DNA of 64,000 bases from Ceratothoa steindachneri (taxonomy: Eukaryota; Arthropoda; Malacostraca; Isopoda; Cymothoidae), in contig OZ018321.1 in NCBI GenBank assembly GCA_963969495.1, positions 69,763,035 to 69,827,034 of the forward strand, given 5' to 3'. The translations under genes and the position numbers were made by a program. The notes below the pieces were generated by a model, which did not search any database, was not told where the DNA came from, and saw only the letters and a list, made by a program, of their open reading frames with translations. Position 1 is the first letter of the stretch, and each line of letters begins with the position of its first letter. Shown piece by piece: positions 34,160-47,136 of this stretch.

Positions 34160-36555
34160 TCATTTGAATAACATATTTTTTAGCTGATGGTCCTGATATT
34201 CTCTACAATCTGTAAAAGGCAGAAAATAAAAATACATGAGATAATGATATACATGAGAGTGGAGGAAGAATAAATCTAAGTCAAAAAGGGAATATTATTA
34301 ATATGTCTATAAAAATTCATCAACATTCAACCAAACATAGCGATTTTCCACTACCAGACACAGCCTCGCAATGAACAGCAAAAATATGGCATAGGTATCA
34401 AGAAAAAAAACACGCGACAAATACGAGCTGATTAAAGAACAAGGTGAAGAAAAAGTAACGTTTTCATGCGGCGAGCCGGGTGGGAATCTCACGAAAGTTT
34501 CTGTAATGGCGCCTCCCGATGAAAGTAATTGCTAACTAGGGTTGTCAGATGGTCAATTCCGGTCACAAATCCAAGCAAAAGTAGTACAAAATTTGAATGT
34601 AGTCTTATGGGAAACATTGCTTTGAGATGCGTATTTTTTGAGAAACGTGTAATGTCTTGGAAGGAATTAAACGCGTTTGCCAAGGTACCAACCATTGTAT
34701 GCATATAAGAAAAAAAACCCCTAAAAACCCGGTAACCTGTGCTTTCGCCTGTCAGAAATAAGTCATCGGCGTGCCACGTTTGGCAAGCGTGCCAATGGTT
34801 GCTGACTCATGGCTTAGGTGATAATGTTGATTAATCATAGTAGAAGGCAAACGTAATTAAATAACAGCGGTTCTCCAAAAGCTTAAAGAAGAGTAAAGAA
34901 AGAAGCTTAATAAGCAAAACGGAAAAGAATAGTAAAATAATACCATGAGTAGTAATTAGTGTAAATGCAGACATTCTCGAGTTATGATTTGAGGTTATGA
35001 AGAGTAGAATCGTTCCCTTCACGTCGTAAGAGTTTTCTTTCCAAACCAGAATCTGAGTTCAGATTAATTAAATACGAAATCTGAGCATTTGCAAGTACGA
35101 CACTAACTTAAATAGAACTTTGGTGGTTTCATTTCCTTCTTCCCCCACAGGAAAGTGGCCCCCTGTAGATTTGTATACCCGGTAAATAGGAGCGTGTCCC
35201 AACTTCCGTTATCACTGATTGAGGTAGCCTAAAATTAGAATGAAACTAACTTGGTTTCATTCCTGCTAAAAAGTTACACATGCCCCGTGTTTGCCACTTT
35301 ATTTACAAGCCTTTAATGGCTTATTTTCTTGAGCGTCATCTAGTTTCGTAGGCTAGTCGCTAACCAGCTATCGTACATTGGTGTCAAGTTGGGCAGGGAG
35401 TAAGGTAGACACCCATTCCCTTTTACTCCAGATGGGCTGGCGGTTTCTATCATGCCGAGATTTGTAGGGAAAGTGGAATAATATTCCACAGACACACTCC
35501 ATAAGATAAAGACATGAAGAGAACGATAGAGCATTAAAATTGCATATGTAATTACAAACCTTAATCTAACTTTCTTTACACATAAATCCGATTTAATACG
35601 AGACTTCATAAATTTATCCAAGCCTTTAATTTTATATTAATATTTAATAGATAACGGAATCAATAAAATTAGACAAAGGACTTAAAGTAGAGGGAAGAGA
35701 ACCGCCAACGCGTAGAAAACCGGCCCACACTGAATCCGACAATAGAAAGGGAGGCCTTTCTATTGTCTCCTATTCTCTTGTAAGCATTCGAGTTTTCCAC
35801 AGGAACATGAGATTAATTATATCTTCCATTGCAACTTTTAAAATAATCGAATACATAATAAATGGCGCATAAATATGCGACAGCCTTTTTCTCGCCCTTT
35901 TCTCTTTCCACTGAATCCATGTTTCTCTTCCTTATCTATCATTTTACCCACCCAAAATGTTGCCCATGGTACAACTGAATTCGGTTGTAGCATGGGAAAT
36001 ATTGCTGTGCCTGACATCTGTAAGATTTTTTGTTATCCAGGCTCTAATGCCTGGTGGAGGATCTACGGCTGCCTTCTACACATTTTTACTTTCTCTAGTT
36101 TCGGCACTTGCTTTACAGACGAATTTTTCCATCATTTCCTAAGAAACTCCCCAGTTAAAGTTGCACTTTAAATTCAATGGAGGAAAATGTAGTTTCAATG
36201 ATTTTGTTTCCTTAAAGTTTATGAATTTAATTATTAGCTAAAAAACATGCAACGGTGCAATGCCAAGAAGAGCAGAATTAATAAAGCATAAATTTCGATT
36301 TTGTTATTGAACTAGTGATAAAGAAAAGGTGTAAAAAATTATTATCACTGAAAATAGAAAGGCAATATCATAATTATGTCTAGTTTCCATTGAAAATTGT
36401 AAGTTCTCTAATGAAAAGTGAGTTAGACTACAAAGAACCATAATAGTTATCTCCCAAACCTTTTCAACAGTATGCCAATCTTGAGTTTGAGAAAATCCAC
36501 GACTATATTGTTGTATTAAGACTTACTTTTATGATTGTGTTGAATAAATAAAACT
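34160..36555. other. Region without a supported gene
   Basis: Upstream flank of the hAT remnant and AT-rich DNA. Short open frames at 35340-35621 and 35875-36171 have no family motif. A palindromic segment, gtgccacgtttggcaagcgtgcc, lies near 34770. Confidence 0.4.
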
Positions 36556-36559
36556 TGAC

Positions 36560-36670
36560 ACCATTTGAGTGTGTATACTTCAGGATCTGACATCACCATA
36601 TAATAATTGGAAAAAGCTATGCTCGAATTTGCTGAGAAGAAATCTACGTACCGAGCTGAGCGAAGTCGGG
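36560..36670. repeat. Direct repeat, left copy (LTR candidate)
   Basis: About 70% similar to 44745-44855 in the same orientation. Shared landmarks are gtgtgtatacttc, ggatctgaca and ccgaactgagcgga-like sequence. It lies just beyond the RNase H end of the leftward LINE. Confidence 0.5.
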
Positions 36671-36674
36671 ACAC

Positions 36675-39270
36675 CTAATTTATGTTTGCAAAGATGCAAG
36701 CCATGAATGAGAATTTGGCATTCCTTTCATTACTACGACATTTAACAATAATGTGCCGAACCTTATAGGGAAAAACATAGTCTTCACAATAAAGTCCAGG
36801 CGAACGCGTTATTAAATGGTGCTGCGTTCCGCAAGTGAGCCCAATTCGAAGACGACAGAAAGAAATCTGAGAGCGTAGTGGTTTCGGGTGAAAGGTGCAT
36901 GGAAAAGGTCGCGGCGCAATAGCACGAAAGTTTAAGTCCTCTTCAGCCATCTACTATCCTTTTTGCCAGGCAGCGCGGAAGGTTGACCTGATTCCTGCCA
37001 TGTAGTCTGTATGATGAAGAACAAATTGCTGGTCTGGTCGCCCAGGCCTCGCGAACACTTTAGGAACCCTTATTGGTACGCTTAATCCCTGTAATTCCCA
37101 CATGTCCAGGAACTTCCGTACCAAATGGTGAATTGTGACTAGCTTTGCAGTAAAGAGATACGCAGGACATGGTAAAATCACGCTGACTTCAAACAGAATG
37201 GATATGGCGTGGAAACCGACCCCTACGTTGGAAATAGAGCCATCTTTAATGAATGTAACGGATCCAGAGTGACAGGAAGTGTGGCTTTGTGGCATTAAAA
37301 GGCCAAAGGAAATACTTCCGGCTCTGTAGAAGCTTTAGAGGCATAGGTTTAGGGACAAATAGTCAAAGTTAGTACCATTCAAGGTGGAGCCCAGGTCAGA
37401 AACAGAGACGTCACCAGACCGAGAGTTACACCGAGCTCTCGATGGATTTTCCTAGCAGTAAACCTAAATGGCTTATTGTATGACTGGCTTCTATCGGCGG
37501 CAGCGGTACCATTTCAAGCGATTTCGGATGAGAGAGGCGCTCACTGGAATCTCTCCAGCATCAACAATCAGGCTCTCAAATAGTGACGTGCTGAAAGCAC
37601 CGGTCGCTAGGCGAAGATCGCTATGATGGCTTGAGTCCACCTTACGCAATACATGTTCGGTGCAGATGCATAAAACTCACATCTGTAATACACATTCAAA
37701 CGAACAAAGGTTCAATAGAAAAGAGGGCAGTAGTTCTTTTAGAACCCCAGGTGCTGAACGTAACGGAACGATAAATATCGATAGAACTGGTGAAAGAGGC
37801 CTTAAGGCTGCGAATATGAGCCTTCCAGGTGAGGCGTCGGTGCAAAACAACTACAAGGAAACGATGCTAATCAACCTCTTACAGGCAAATCCTGCTGAAG
37901 AACAAGTCGGGTTTGGGGTAGAACCGTGGATTGTAGCAGAAGTGCACAGCCTTAATCTTTGTCAAGGAAACCTATCCTGTGCGCTATAGCATAGCGAGAG
38001 ATCTTATTAAGTGCGTGTCGGATTCGATGGTCCAAAGTTTACATCTGGAGCACACCAAATGAGATCAAAAAGTCGTTATGGTAGAGCGTAGCGAGAAGAG
38101 CACCCTACAACATGGAGGTGATACTATTGATGCACAAGGCGAAGATGGTAACACTGAGGATACTCATCTGCCAGACACCCTTTTCCTACTCCATTAGGCC
38201 ATTCTTCTGAGGAATGGGAGGGGGTCTTGCGAGAACTTGCCGCGAATACTCTTGAATCGCTTCGACACCTCTACTAGAGATGTCTTCCAGTTAGGTTAAG
38301 ACACTTATGCCCTCTAAGGAGGGCTTAGTATGTGTTTCCAAACATACAGGAAACTAACTAGCCCTAACTCGACGAATTACAGTCAAAGTTAAAGCGTTTG
38401 GTCGGCTCTTATATCGCAGGTAGGCCTCACGCTTCTGTTTGTAGGCTCTCTCACAGTTGGCTTAAACCATGAAGACTGCCGGCGTGTAAAACGCCAAAAT
38501 GTTACGGGAATAGTAGTTAGGCCCACGGTGGTGATGGTGGTGAGGAAGAACTCAACGGTCACATCTGCCGACCTAAATTCCTCTACTGGGACAGAGAAAT
38601 TAATCGTGTTTGGAAATGCAGAGAAGGGCACCGCGCCTAGCATCCCCGTGGAGATCTCTCAATCTTCATTAAACGATATTTAAATGGGAAAGTGATCAGT
38701 CACGGGTTTTCATCGACCACATCACCCCAAATCAGGCTATGCATCCGTAGAGCACAGGGAGAGATCAAGTTACCAAAATGAAACGGTTCTAGATGAATGA
38801 TGCATAAAATCATTCTCATTTAGGACATATCCAGCTCGTCGATTAGGTCAGCCAGGACCCGACACCTGGGATTGATCCAATAGTCTCCCCAGAGTGGATG
38901 CCTACCGTTAAAATCTCGAAGCATTAGAAAGGAACTCGACAATCGTGTCACAATTCGACGGAAGTCCCCCGCGACGAAGTCGAAGAACTGTATAATGTAC
39001 GCAGAAATAACAGGACATCTCCTATCCAGGTGCAGCTGCAATTTTACTGCCTGAAGGGAGATATTTAACGCAAGAATAGAAATGAAAAATCATGCTAGGT
39101 GTAAATTTGGCATTCTACTGCCGGGCCTAGATCCTGTGGTGTCAAGATGCAAGACTTTTATATCCCGGGAGGGTGGGCAGGGCGCACGCGCTCAGCATGG
39201 TCTCCAGCAAAAAGATAGCTAACAGGGAAGGGAAAGAGACTAGCCAACACATCTCCTCCCGATCTAACGG
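36675..39270 (-). pseudogene. LINE ORF2 (I/jockey group): endonuclease, RT and RNase H remnants
   Basis: Read leftward: an apurinic-type endonuclease part with LMLRDFNGRHPLWGDYW (38925-38980); an RT fragment with LSVTIFALCINSI, then the catalytic box as YHND where YADD is expected (near 38070); LTWKAHIRSLKASF (about 37800); VDAGEIP (37560); an RNase H domain with FIKDGS and FTAKLVTIH (37115-37250); and a C-terminal CRLRIGLTCGTQHHL and HIIVKCRS region (36740-36860). The order is exactly that of RNase H-bearing I/jockey-group LINEs. Stops and frameshifts are frequent and a middle part of the RT is missing. It lies directly downstream of its gag-like ORF1. Confidence 0.75.
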
Positions 39271-42080
39271 GAATCAGTGACAAATCCATTGAAGGAAAAT
39301 GCCCTCAATTTCTACCGCGGAGGAGATGCGGGACGTCTTTTCAAAGTGAATAAACTCACTGAAGGCGCTTCCTACTTCGATGAATTATATGGGGAGATTA
39401 GGTTTGCCATGCGATTCTTTTCCTCTCTGCTGGTCAAATCCTTCGGCGGGTGGCATTTTTCAGAAGCAGGGGGCTTTTCTTTGGAAGATCCACTGAGCCA
39501 CCCAGTTCAGCCTCGGGTGGGCGCATAGTCGCCGAATCTCCTTGGTGCTGCCCTTCTTTCCCAGGGAAACTTTAAGGCGAAATCACATTTTTTCATTAGT
39601 CACTTTTTAAATTCTTTCGTTCAAAATTTGCATTTTGGGGTTTCGTATATCATTTTATTGCAAAATTTCTGCCTTTTTTTATGGTATAATAATTTTTTTA
39701 GCAACATGAATAGAACATTTTGAAAATTAAGATAATGTAAAATTGCATACTTTTGTTGAAAATTTCTTAGATATTTAAAGTTAATTTGTGGAAGAAAAAC
39801 AAACAAAACTACACCATTGATTTTTATATAATTTTATTGCAAATTTTATGCACTTTTTTATAGTATATATTTTGTTTCAGCAATATAAATACAATATAAT
39901 GAAACTTATGATAATGCAAAATTTTATACATTCCTGGAAATTCTCCGTAGATTTTTAAAGTTGATTTGTGAACAAAACGCAAAACTGTACCATGCGATTT
40001 TAAATATTTGCTAAAAAATTGGCACCTAAGAACAACTGATTTATATTTTTAGCATATTTGAATATAGATTGAACTACATTCCAGGGCATTCAGAAAACCC
40101 CTAATATTTACCTAACAACCTTGCCTCCAGCTGCGAACAAAGCCTATAGTTGACCTTGTCCGAGAAATATAGATTTTAGTCCACCATTAACTTAAATTTT
40201 AATGGAACTAAAGAAAACTGATTTCAAATGATAACTTATTCATATTTACATCTTTTGGTCGTGAATTGAGTTTGAATGCTTAATTTTATTAATTACATAG
40301 CCATTTATATGATATCAGGTTTCAAAGGGGCTGTTTTGAAAGACCCTTCTGTATCTCAAAAGGGGCACTGTAGGTTATTATGATTTTGGCAGAAATAAAA
40401 GGGCTTTGAATGAGCTTTAATTTCATATATGATAATCTAACGTAATATAAAATTGAAAAAATAAATGTGGTTTCCCCTTAAGAACACAAGAAGAAGGCCT
40501 CATGACCAACTTCATGGGTGTTGCTTCATCTGAGTCTAATGACTTAGGAATGGCACGTGGACCTTTTGCTTACGGGAACCGTCACTCTTGGTGAGCGGGG
40601 AGGTTCCGGTTCTAAGCGATGCAAGCTCTGAACCCTTTGCCACTGTAGCTCTAACATGGGAGCGCCCGGGGTCAGTAGAAACCGCAAAACGGTTCTGAAC
40701 GGACTGGGAAACGACCGTGTCCGTAGGACTGGAGGGGTCAAGAGCACAAGGTGTTTTTTATCATCGAGGCATAAGACGTCCCAGGCAACGCCGGGTGCAC
40801 CAGGACAGAACCACGTCCTTACCCTTGCGAAATGAGAAATAATTTGTTGCTTGAACGACCAGGTTTACCTTATCTGGGAGATACACACCACATTGCTTCG
40901 AATAGTGGGGTGGGGGTCTCCGCAATTGATACACGATAGGGGCTTATCGTGTATGAGTAACTTAAAAAACTCCGGGTAAACCCGACTTTATACGTCTAGA
41001 AACGTGATTTGAATGGCCGAAGAGGTAGCAGTAGTATCACACCCGAAGGAGTGGCACTTATGCTTTCAGGCATTAGCGATATCGACACGCAGGCACTGTC
41101 TGAAGGAGCTTATCACGATCGAACGTGACGAAGAGTAGATGGTTGGGTCTTGAGGCCCCTAACTGTTTTCTTATTACACGTTGGAACTTGACCGCTCCAT
41201 GGTCAGCCAGGTCTAAGGCAATGTTTTATATAGTGTGGCCTACGAGTTCCCTCAATAAACAAATCCTTTCAAGCACTTTATGTTAAGAATGCTGCGTCAC
41301 ATTTACCGGCTGTCCAAAGGGCACTAATTATGGTCGCCTCAAAAGGATCCTAATGCTCTCCTCTGATGGAAGAAAATCTCTTAATAAAGAGCCGCAACGT
41401 AATCAAGGCCTCGCTTAACGCACTTTGAAATTTGGTCTTAGTCTTCGCTTCGACCCGATGTTTTTTTGCTTTTTTGCCTAAGAAGCAGCTAAAAGTATGT
41501 CCCCGATGGCCCAGCCGATCTGAGGACCCCTTAGACCTCTTAGTATTTTTCTTCCTCTTTGGGAGAAGGGGGTTAAAAATGAACCCGTTTTTCTCTACCA
41601 CCGGAAGTAGCCACTATGCCGGACGGATTGGTCTCAGCAAGATCCTTCTCCGAGAGGGAGAAGGTACTGGCTGTAAAAGTGGCACTATCCAAGGAAATAT
41701 GTCCCTCCTCTCCTTGTTAGTCTTCGGGGGCCGTCGCCACGCTAAGAGAAGCTTTAATAGGATGAGCTCTATGTTCAGTGTTTAAAACCGATCTAAGGTT
41801 TCCCACAGGAAAGATCCTGCTATACACGGCTGGGTGCCTCCGGTCCCATGTCCATCTTACTTTGGCGGCCCTTCCCCTCCCTCCGAGGCATCACGGATCC
41901 CAATCAAGTACTGTCTCTTCGTGTTTTGTCAGCCACTGCACAACTTAAGGGAGCACGGAGCGACGTTCGCTGCTCTCCTTTGCTCCCGTAAGGTGGTTGA
42001 GCTGACTGCCTTCTCTCTTGGCAGTCAGCTAATCCAAATTCTGACAGCCAATGCAGAGGAGAACTGCTTAACAAAGTGAT
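39271..42080 (-). pseudogene. LINE ORF1 (gag-like) remnant, split by a satellite insertion
   Basis: Leftward, a zinc-knuckle-like CINCGDPH lies near 40880-40915, preceded by low-complexity coding at 41350-41790 (for example SLSVATAPEDQQGEEGH) and followed by VRATVAKGSELASLRTG near 40610. After the AT-rich insertion at 39560-40490 the end of the ORF resumes with SSKEKPPASEKCHPP near 39450-39500. This matches the usual basic, serine/proline-rich ORF1 with CCHC knuckles that precedes the endonuclease ORF. Frames are broken. Confidence 0.5.
39560..40490. repeat. AT-rich insertion containing a 179-bp satellite-like dimer
   Basis: Unit 1 starts at 39646 and unit 2 at 39825. Both run from tatat(c/a)attttattgcaaa through aaagtt(a/g)atttgtg to cattgatttt / catgcgatttt. 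They differ at roughly a quarter of positions. Flanking DNA on both sides is LINE ORF1, so the block was inserted into the LINE. The rest of the insertion is AT-rich and unassigned. Confidence 0.7.
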
Positions 42081-44050
42081 AGAAGCTCCTGGTGAAGCTG
42101 AATCATTCTCTTGATCAGGGAATTATCAGTTACTTCTCAGACAAAAAGAATTTCTTCTTGGACTAGTTCCACAACAGCCAGATCATCAAGTAGCCTGCCT
42201 AAAATCCATGCGATGTTTCATGTATTATGAAGGCCAAGGTCTCGAAATTGTGATGGTTTGTGCTTATGTCTCCAGTCAGGGTGACGTCATAATGCCTTAC
42301 AACTTTGAGCAAGATCGTAGAGTTTCAAATGTACCTAGTACCAAGTTTCCCAGTGATATTTCCCTGACGGAAGAATGTGGTCTGTATTGAAGAAAGAAGT
42401 GTACCGTAAAAGAACGAAAGAGTGTCTTTACTCATGGTGACGTACATGCTTCACCGAGAAGTAAATAGCAAAAAGATCGTGGCCAAATTTACTTCATTCC
42501 TTCTTTCTTGGCTTTGAAAATATGAGAAAAAATGTAATTTGTTGTCATTCTTTTTCGTACCTTTGTTGTTTTATTCCAACCAAGCCCTAATCAGAAGCAT
42601 CTGTCGTGACTGATGGCTCTGTAAAAAATTCACATGCATCAAAGGCAGCCGGGAAGCCAAAGCTTTATCTTTGAAGAGGAAAATACCTTTGAGGCTTTTT
42701 CAGTCAATTTTAACGTGGAATTTGTTTTCATGAGTGAATCTAAAGTGTTGAAAAGTTGTGTAATCTGGAAACAACTAGGTGGCAAAATTTTACAATCACC
42801 ATGAAATGACGAAGCAGCCGTACGTTGGCCTAAACTGCATCTGTTTCGCAAGAGATGTTCTCGTTGATGATTTGGTTGCCTAAAGAAGGTTAGCTCTAGG
42901 AAGCAAAAGATGTTCATTGCCCCTATAATGCAAAGTCAGGCTTCTTGCAAGCAAGAGAAGTGTATTCATAGGTAAGAGGAGTGCTCCTCAGGGCTCCCCT
43001 CTTCGACGCATGTGTCGTAAAACATACGAACACAAATTGCAATCCAGTTAAATCATTTAAAAAAAAAAATGCTGCTCTCTCAGTTCGGTTTGATAAGCAT
43101 CTTTTTTGGCCAGCAGTCATTGAACCCCCTTGAGTCAGGTAAACTTTCAAATTGAGGCCGTTTGGACGTGGATTTAACCAGGTCCACCAATAAAAAATGA
43201 TCTTAGCTTGAGGTTGCTCAGGAAAATCCATAACATTGGACAGTGGATAGCGATAACTCTCTATTTGTGATTTCATTCTCATAAAATCACCAGTGTTCAT
43301 TTTCATGATGATTTATTGAGCGCTAATGCCCAATCACCTTCTGAGGGTCGAATAATTCAAGCAGCTAGATGGTAGGGCGAGAAATGGTGAGCGGTGAGAA
43401 ACAGTGATGAGTGACATCGTGCTTGTAGGACTTGCTACTCTGGATTGGTCATACTAGGTAGGAGAATTTGCTGAAAAGAGTCAGCAAAGTGCAAGTTCAC
43501 AGCAACCGAAATGTTGTGAGAAGAAGGTGGGAATATTGCCTGCTTCTCTGGATTTGGCATTCCTGTGGTGGCGTCGATTGACCTTATCCCTTTAGCTCTA
43601 CCATGAGAACGACATGAGTCAGAGGTTTCGCCACCAAAATGAGTAAGAGATGTTTCTAGCAGAAGATGGCCATTGGTTTTCAGTTAGCAGCTGTAGCCCT
43701 ATCCTATAAGGTGGCTTATTTTGGTCTGAATTTGAAGGTGCTAAAATGCTTATAATAGCGTTGGATTAGAGAAGGAAGTGAAAGTTCTTAGCTGGGCCCG
43801 TCAGTAAAATGTAGTGAACCCTTTAGCTATCCTTCAATTCCGCCACTGAACGGGAGGATGAAGCTAGTTCTGTTGCTAGGATTAGGTGGAATCGTAACTT
43901 TAGGCTTTCTCCTTAAAATTGTAGATATACCCACAAGCCACTGTGTGCTCTGTCTATAGAACATGCACCGATTTGGAACAGCTGAGCGAATCATTCTGTG
44001 TGGTCCTAAAACGCGGCTAGCAGTGTGAGGGAGAGCTCAAGAGGCGGCAA
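42081..44050. other. Unassigned region with leftward coding-like segments
   Basis: Two longer leftward open frames (42639-42917 and 42923-43306) lie in series but no family motif could be confirmed. The interval 43310-44050 shows weak leftward coding continuity toward the gag remnant. It may hold internal sequence of the LTR element or another transposon. Confidence 0.3.
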
Positions 44051-44094
44051 GACAGTTATTTGTGCAGGATGGGAGGTTGAGTAGGGCTAGGCGG

Positions 44095-44560
44095 AGTAGG
44101 TAAGCTCGTGGAAGTTGCCGGCTGTTTTCGACACCTGCTCCAAGGGTTTTGCGTTGTAGAAGGTGGCAAGGGCTTTATGCATCCCCTTTCAAAAGCGATA
44201 TGTGAACACATCATTTGGAGATCTTCGCCGACCGATTCCTCTAGCGGGCCTGTGAAGGACTTTATAAGTCAAATCATGTCAATAAGCATCGAGTTCCCCA
44301 GTTTTTCTCGCGATCAAGATCTGGTGCAGTTGCTGGATAGAGGAAGTGGAAGTACGCTCCAGCATAGCCCTTTTAATTATGTCGTATTTGTCTGAGTTGG
44401 GTTTGAGTATCGTGGCGTTACACACCGTTTTCGCAGTGGAGGATGGCAAAGAGGTGAATTCTTGCGCGTACTGTACTTCGTCGCCTCTGACCGGATTTAG
44501 CTAGAAAAGTTTCGCACTACCCAAACATGCATTGCCTCCTTGATAAATGGCTAATGGCAA
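44095..44560 (-). pseudogene. Ty3-type retrotransposon gag fragment
   Basis: Leftward, one frame gives DKYDIIKRAMLERTSTSSIQ, then QLHQILIARKTGELDAY, VLHRPARGIG and finally MHKALATFYNAKPLEQVSKT. This matches the capsid-domain signature of arthropod Ty3/Gypsy gag: a tyrosine-led helix before L-x-R-T, an ELG region and an LxxVA-type end. Two stops are present. No protease, RT or integrase of this element was recognised nearby. It lies about 180 bp downstream of a candidate primer-binding site. Confidence 0.6.
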
Positions 44561-44699
44561 TTTTATTTGCTAAATTGAGGCACTGTTGCAGTCTCCAGGT
44601 GTTTTCATTTATTATTATTTATTTGAAGCAATTAGTTAACCACACGCTTAATCGAGAGCTGTCAAGAAGGTACGGCCGGGCAAGGTCAACCAAGGAACG

Positions 44700-44860
44700 A
44701 AGTACTTCTGACACCAGTTTGTTGTGTAAATTTAAATCGTGTTATTAACTGTTAGTGTGTATACTTCGGGATCTGACACCATACTCAAATATGTAAAAAC
44801 TGTGCCTGCTTATGTGGAGGAGAAAATTAGGCTCCGAACTGAGCGGAATGGCAAACTCAA
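44700..44860 (-). repeat. Direct repeat, right copy, with tRNA-primer-like site (LTR candidate)
   Basis: Similar to 36560-36670. Read leftward it ends with ttacacaaca, followed by aac and tggtgtcagaag near 44722-44708. TGGTGTCA is complementary to tRNA 3' ends of the Leu type and commonly follows the 5' LTR of Ty3 elements. With the gag fragment downstream, this suggests a 5' LTR end. No matching TG...CA pair was fully delimited. Confidence 0.4.
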
Positions 44861-47130
44861 GATTGCGAGGAATTTTATTTTGAATTGGTATTTGGCAATA
44901 CTGTCTTATCAGGGTTGAAATTAGGAGACAAAACAGATTTAAATACTAATTCTGTAAAAAATAAATTAGGGAAGTTTGTGATATTAATGGTTAGTAAAAC
45001 ATTTCTAAAAACTAACTATTAAAAGATGTTACAAACTGCTCGTGCAGTCATGTGGTTCGGGATCCAATGTCTTTCGCGGGCGACTAGTTGGCGAGTCGAT
45101 TTGAGGGGTGAAGGTGAAGACTTCGTTGCCTTTTGATTTTAAGTCAATAACTGATGCAAATTTCCTAGCCAACTCTTTAGAAACTTCATGCCACACAGAG
45201 AAAATTGCAACTTATACATTGAAGAAATTTTCTCCTTAAGCATATTACTCTTTCACACGACCCCCCAAAATAACGTAAGTAATGGTAAAACAAAATTATC
45301 ATGTGGTTTCGTCTAAAATAGCTGGCCTAAGAGAAGTGAATGGGTGGTGAGATATGAGTAAATTTCTTGCAAGCAATCTCAAAAGCATGAGAAGTTATGG
45401 CTCGCGGTGAAGTATATTTCATCAGAGTGAGACTTGTAATTGTGAAGTACTGGACACTAGAATAGCTATCTGATTTACTGTCATGTTCTGTCTAATTTCA
45501 TTTAGATAATTTTTTAAGCATTTTACACTTTGTCTTTCTTGCATTTCGGCCATTAATTTTTCATATTCGATATATTTTTGTGGTCTTGTGCATCTCTACT
45601 TCTTATCATGGTTCGCTTGTATATCACTTTATTTTCTATCTTTATTTTTGTCATAAGCTCTTACCTTGTCAATGTTTAACTATAATCGTCCCATTTTAAA
45701 ATATTTCTTGTAAACGTTAGCTCCTAGTATCTAATCATGGATTAGTAATGCTCTCTTATATTCTAATTCAAATTTCCTTTGTAATCCTCTGAATTATAGT
45801 GCATTAATTTATCTATTTTCTTCTCCCCCTTTGTCTCCCATTTATCGCCAATTATCTTTGTTACTAAGGTGCCAACTTCCCTCTCCCCGTGTAATGAAAT
45901 CTAATTAAAGTTTCATTTCATGGTTAAAGGCTCCCAACCCCTTATCAGTTAGTTCGCTTTTGCAAATGTCTTCATTTCCTAACGGTCCCTTTATTCGTTG
46001 GCAAGGTACCCCTGATTAGGCCCCATTAATTATATATTTTATTACATTCTCCAAATTTCAACTTAATTTCGCTTCTGAATCTAATTTATGAGTTACCGGG
46101 ACGACCAAAATCACGCAAAGCCCAAGCTGAGCGATTGCCGACAGCCAGACAAAAATAAGGGAGCGGAACGAAGCCCGAAGAGAACTTGTTTACGTTAACG
46201 GTGATTGCTGCGCTCTCACTTGCTACATTGCCATCACGTCTCTATTTAGTGGAGCGAAAGTAAGAGGTAAAAATATCGCAATTTTGTTTATATTAAAGTA
46301 ATATAGATCGACTAATGTTTGGTGGTTCGGAGAATATGTTAAAAGTTGTGGGTTATAATAGCAGGAAGTAGGTGCTTAGAACTTCGGACCTCTGACGGCG
46401 CGCTGGACCCCTGATCTTGTCTTTCTTGTGGCATCTGAGCGTACCTCCACTAGGGCTCCTGACCCTGTATCAAATGTGGCCCCAGAGGGTTCCTCCGCTG
46501 GAAACCCTGAGCGTGATTCCATTGTAACACTTCGTGCCTCTGCTCGGGAATCTAAGCGAGCCCTTTTTTTATTGATTTCTTAAATTTCCTCATAAATGTT
46601 TATCTTTTTATTGTCTTGTTTTATCATAAGTAAATTATTTATATTTTAAGGGCTGATGTTATTGATTCAGCTACCGTAGCCTCGCTAGGGGCTGCGTGAC
46701 GAGAGCTCTATTATTATTAAGAAATCTCTTTCCCCAAGTATGGTTACGTTCCAAATATATTGTTTTAAAAATTTATTTAAGGAGTAGGGGGTCTTGTACA
46801 TTTGAATGCTCTCGTTGCCCCACTTCCCCACCCAAAATTTCTAAACATGTAGATTTCACACACTTTCTATACGAGCCTATATTCCTCTTTTTTTTAGGAC
46901 GATGCCCTCGTGGTTTTCAGCGTCTCTGCACTAAAAAAAAATGTTATGGCCTAAAGACATTATGGCACCTCCATTTAGATGGGTCAGGACTTGCGAATCT
47001 TTCAATTCGATTTTATATCAATTAATATATTCATTGGATTATTATGTTAACGCGAGTTTTTCATAAAAATATTTTATTTAACGAAACTTTGTTCATAGAG
47101 TTATTATATTAAGAGAAAATTATTCAGGGA
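44861..47130. other. AT-rich region without a supported gene
   Basis: Long AT-rich DNA with one GC-richer patch at 46080-46280. The open frame at 46696-47025 has no recognisable feature. No repeat was noticed. Confidence 0.45.
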
Positions 47131-47136
47131 ATATTA

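Noticed and set aside
41350..41785. Two independent genes on opposite strands
   Set aside because: Best explained as part of the leftward LINE ORF1; the plus-strand frame is its shadow.
42639..43306. P-element/THAP-type transposase
   Set aside because: A few words such as FQITQLFNTLDSL look similar, but no catalytic block or THAP zinc finger could be placed.
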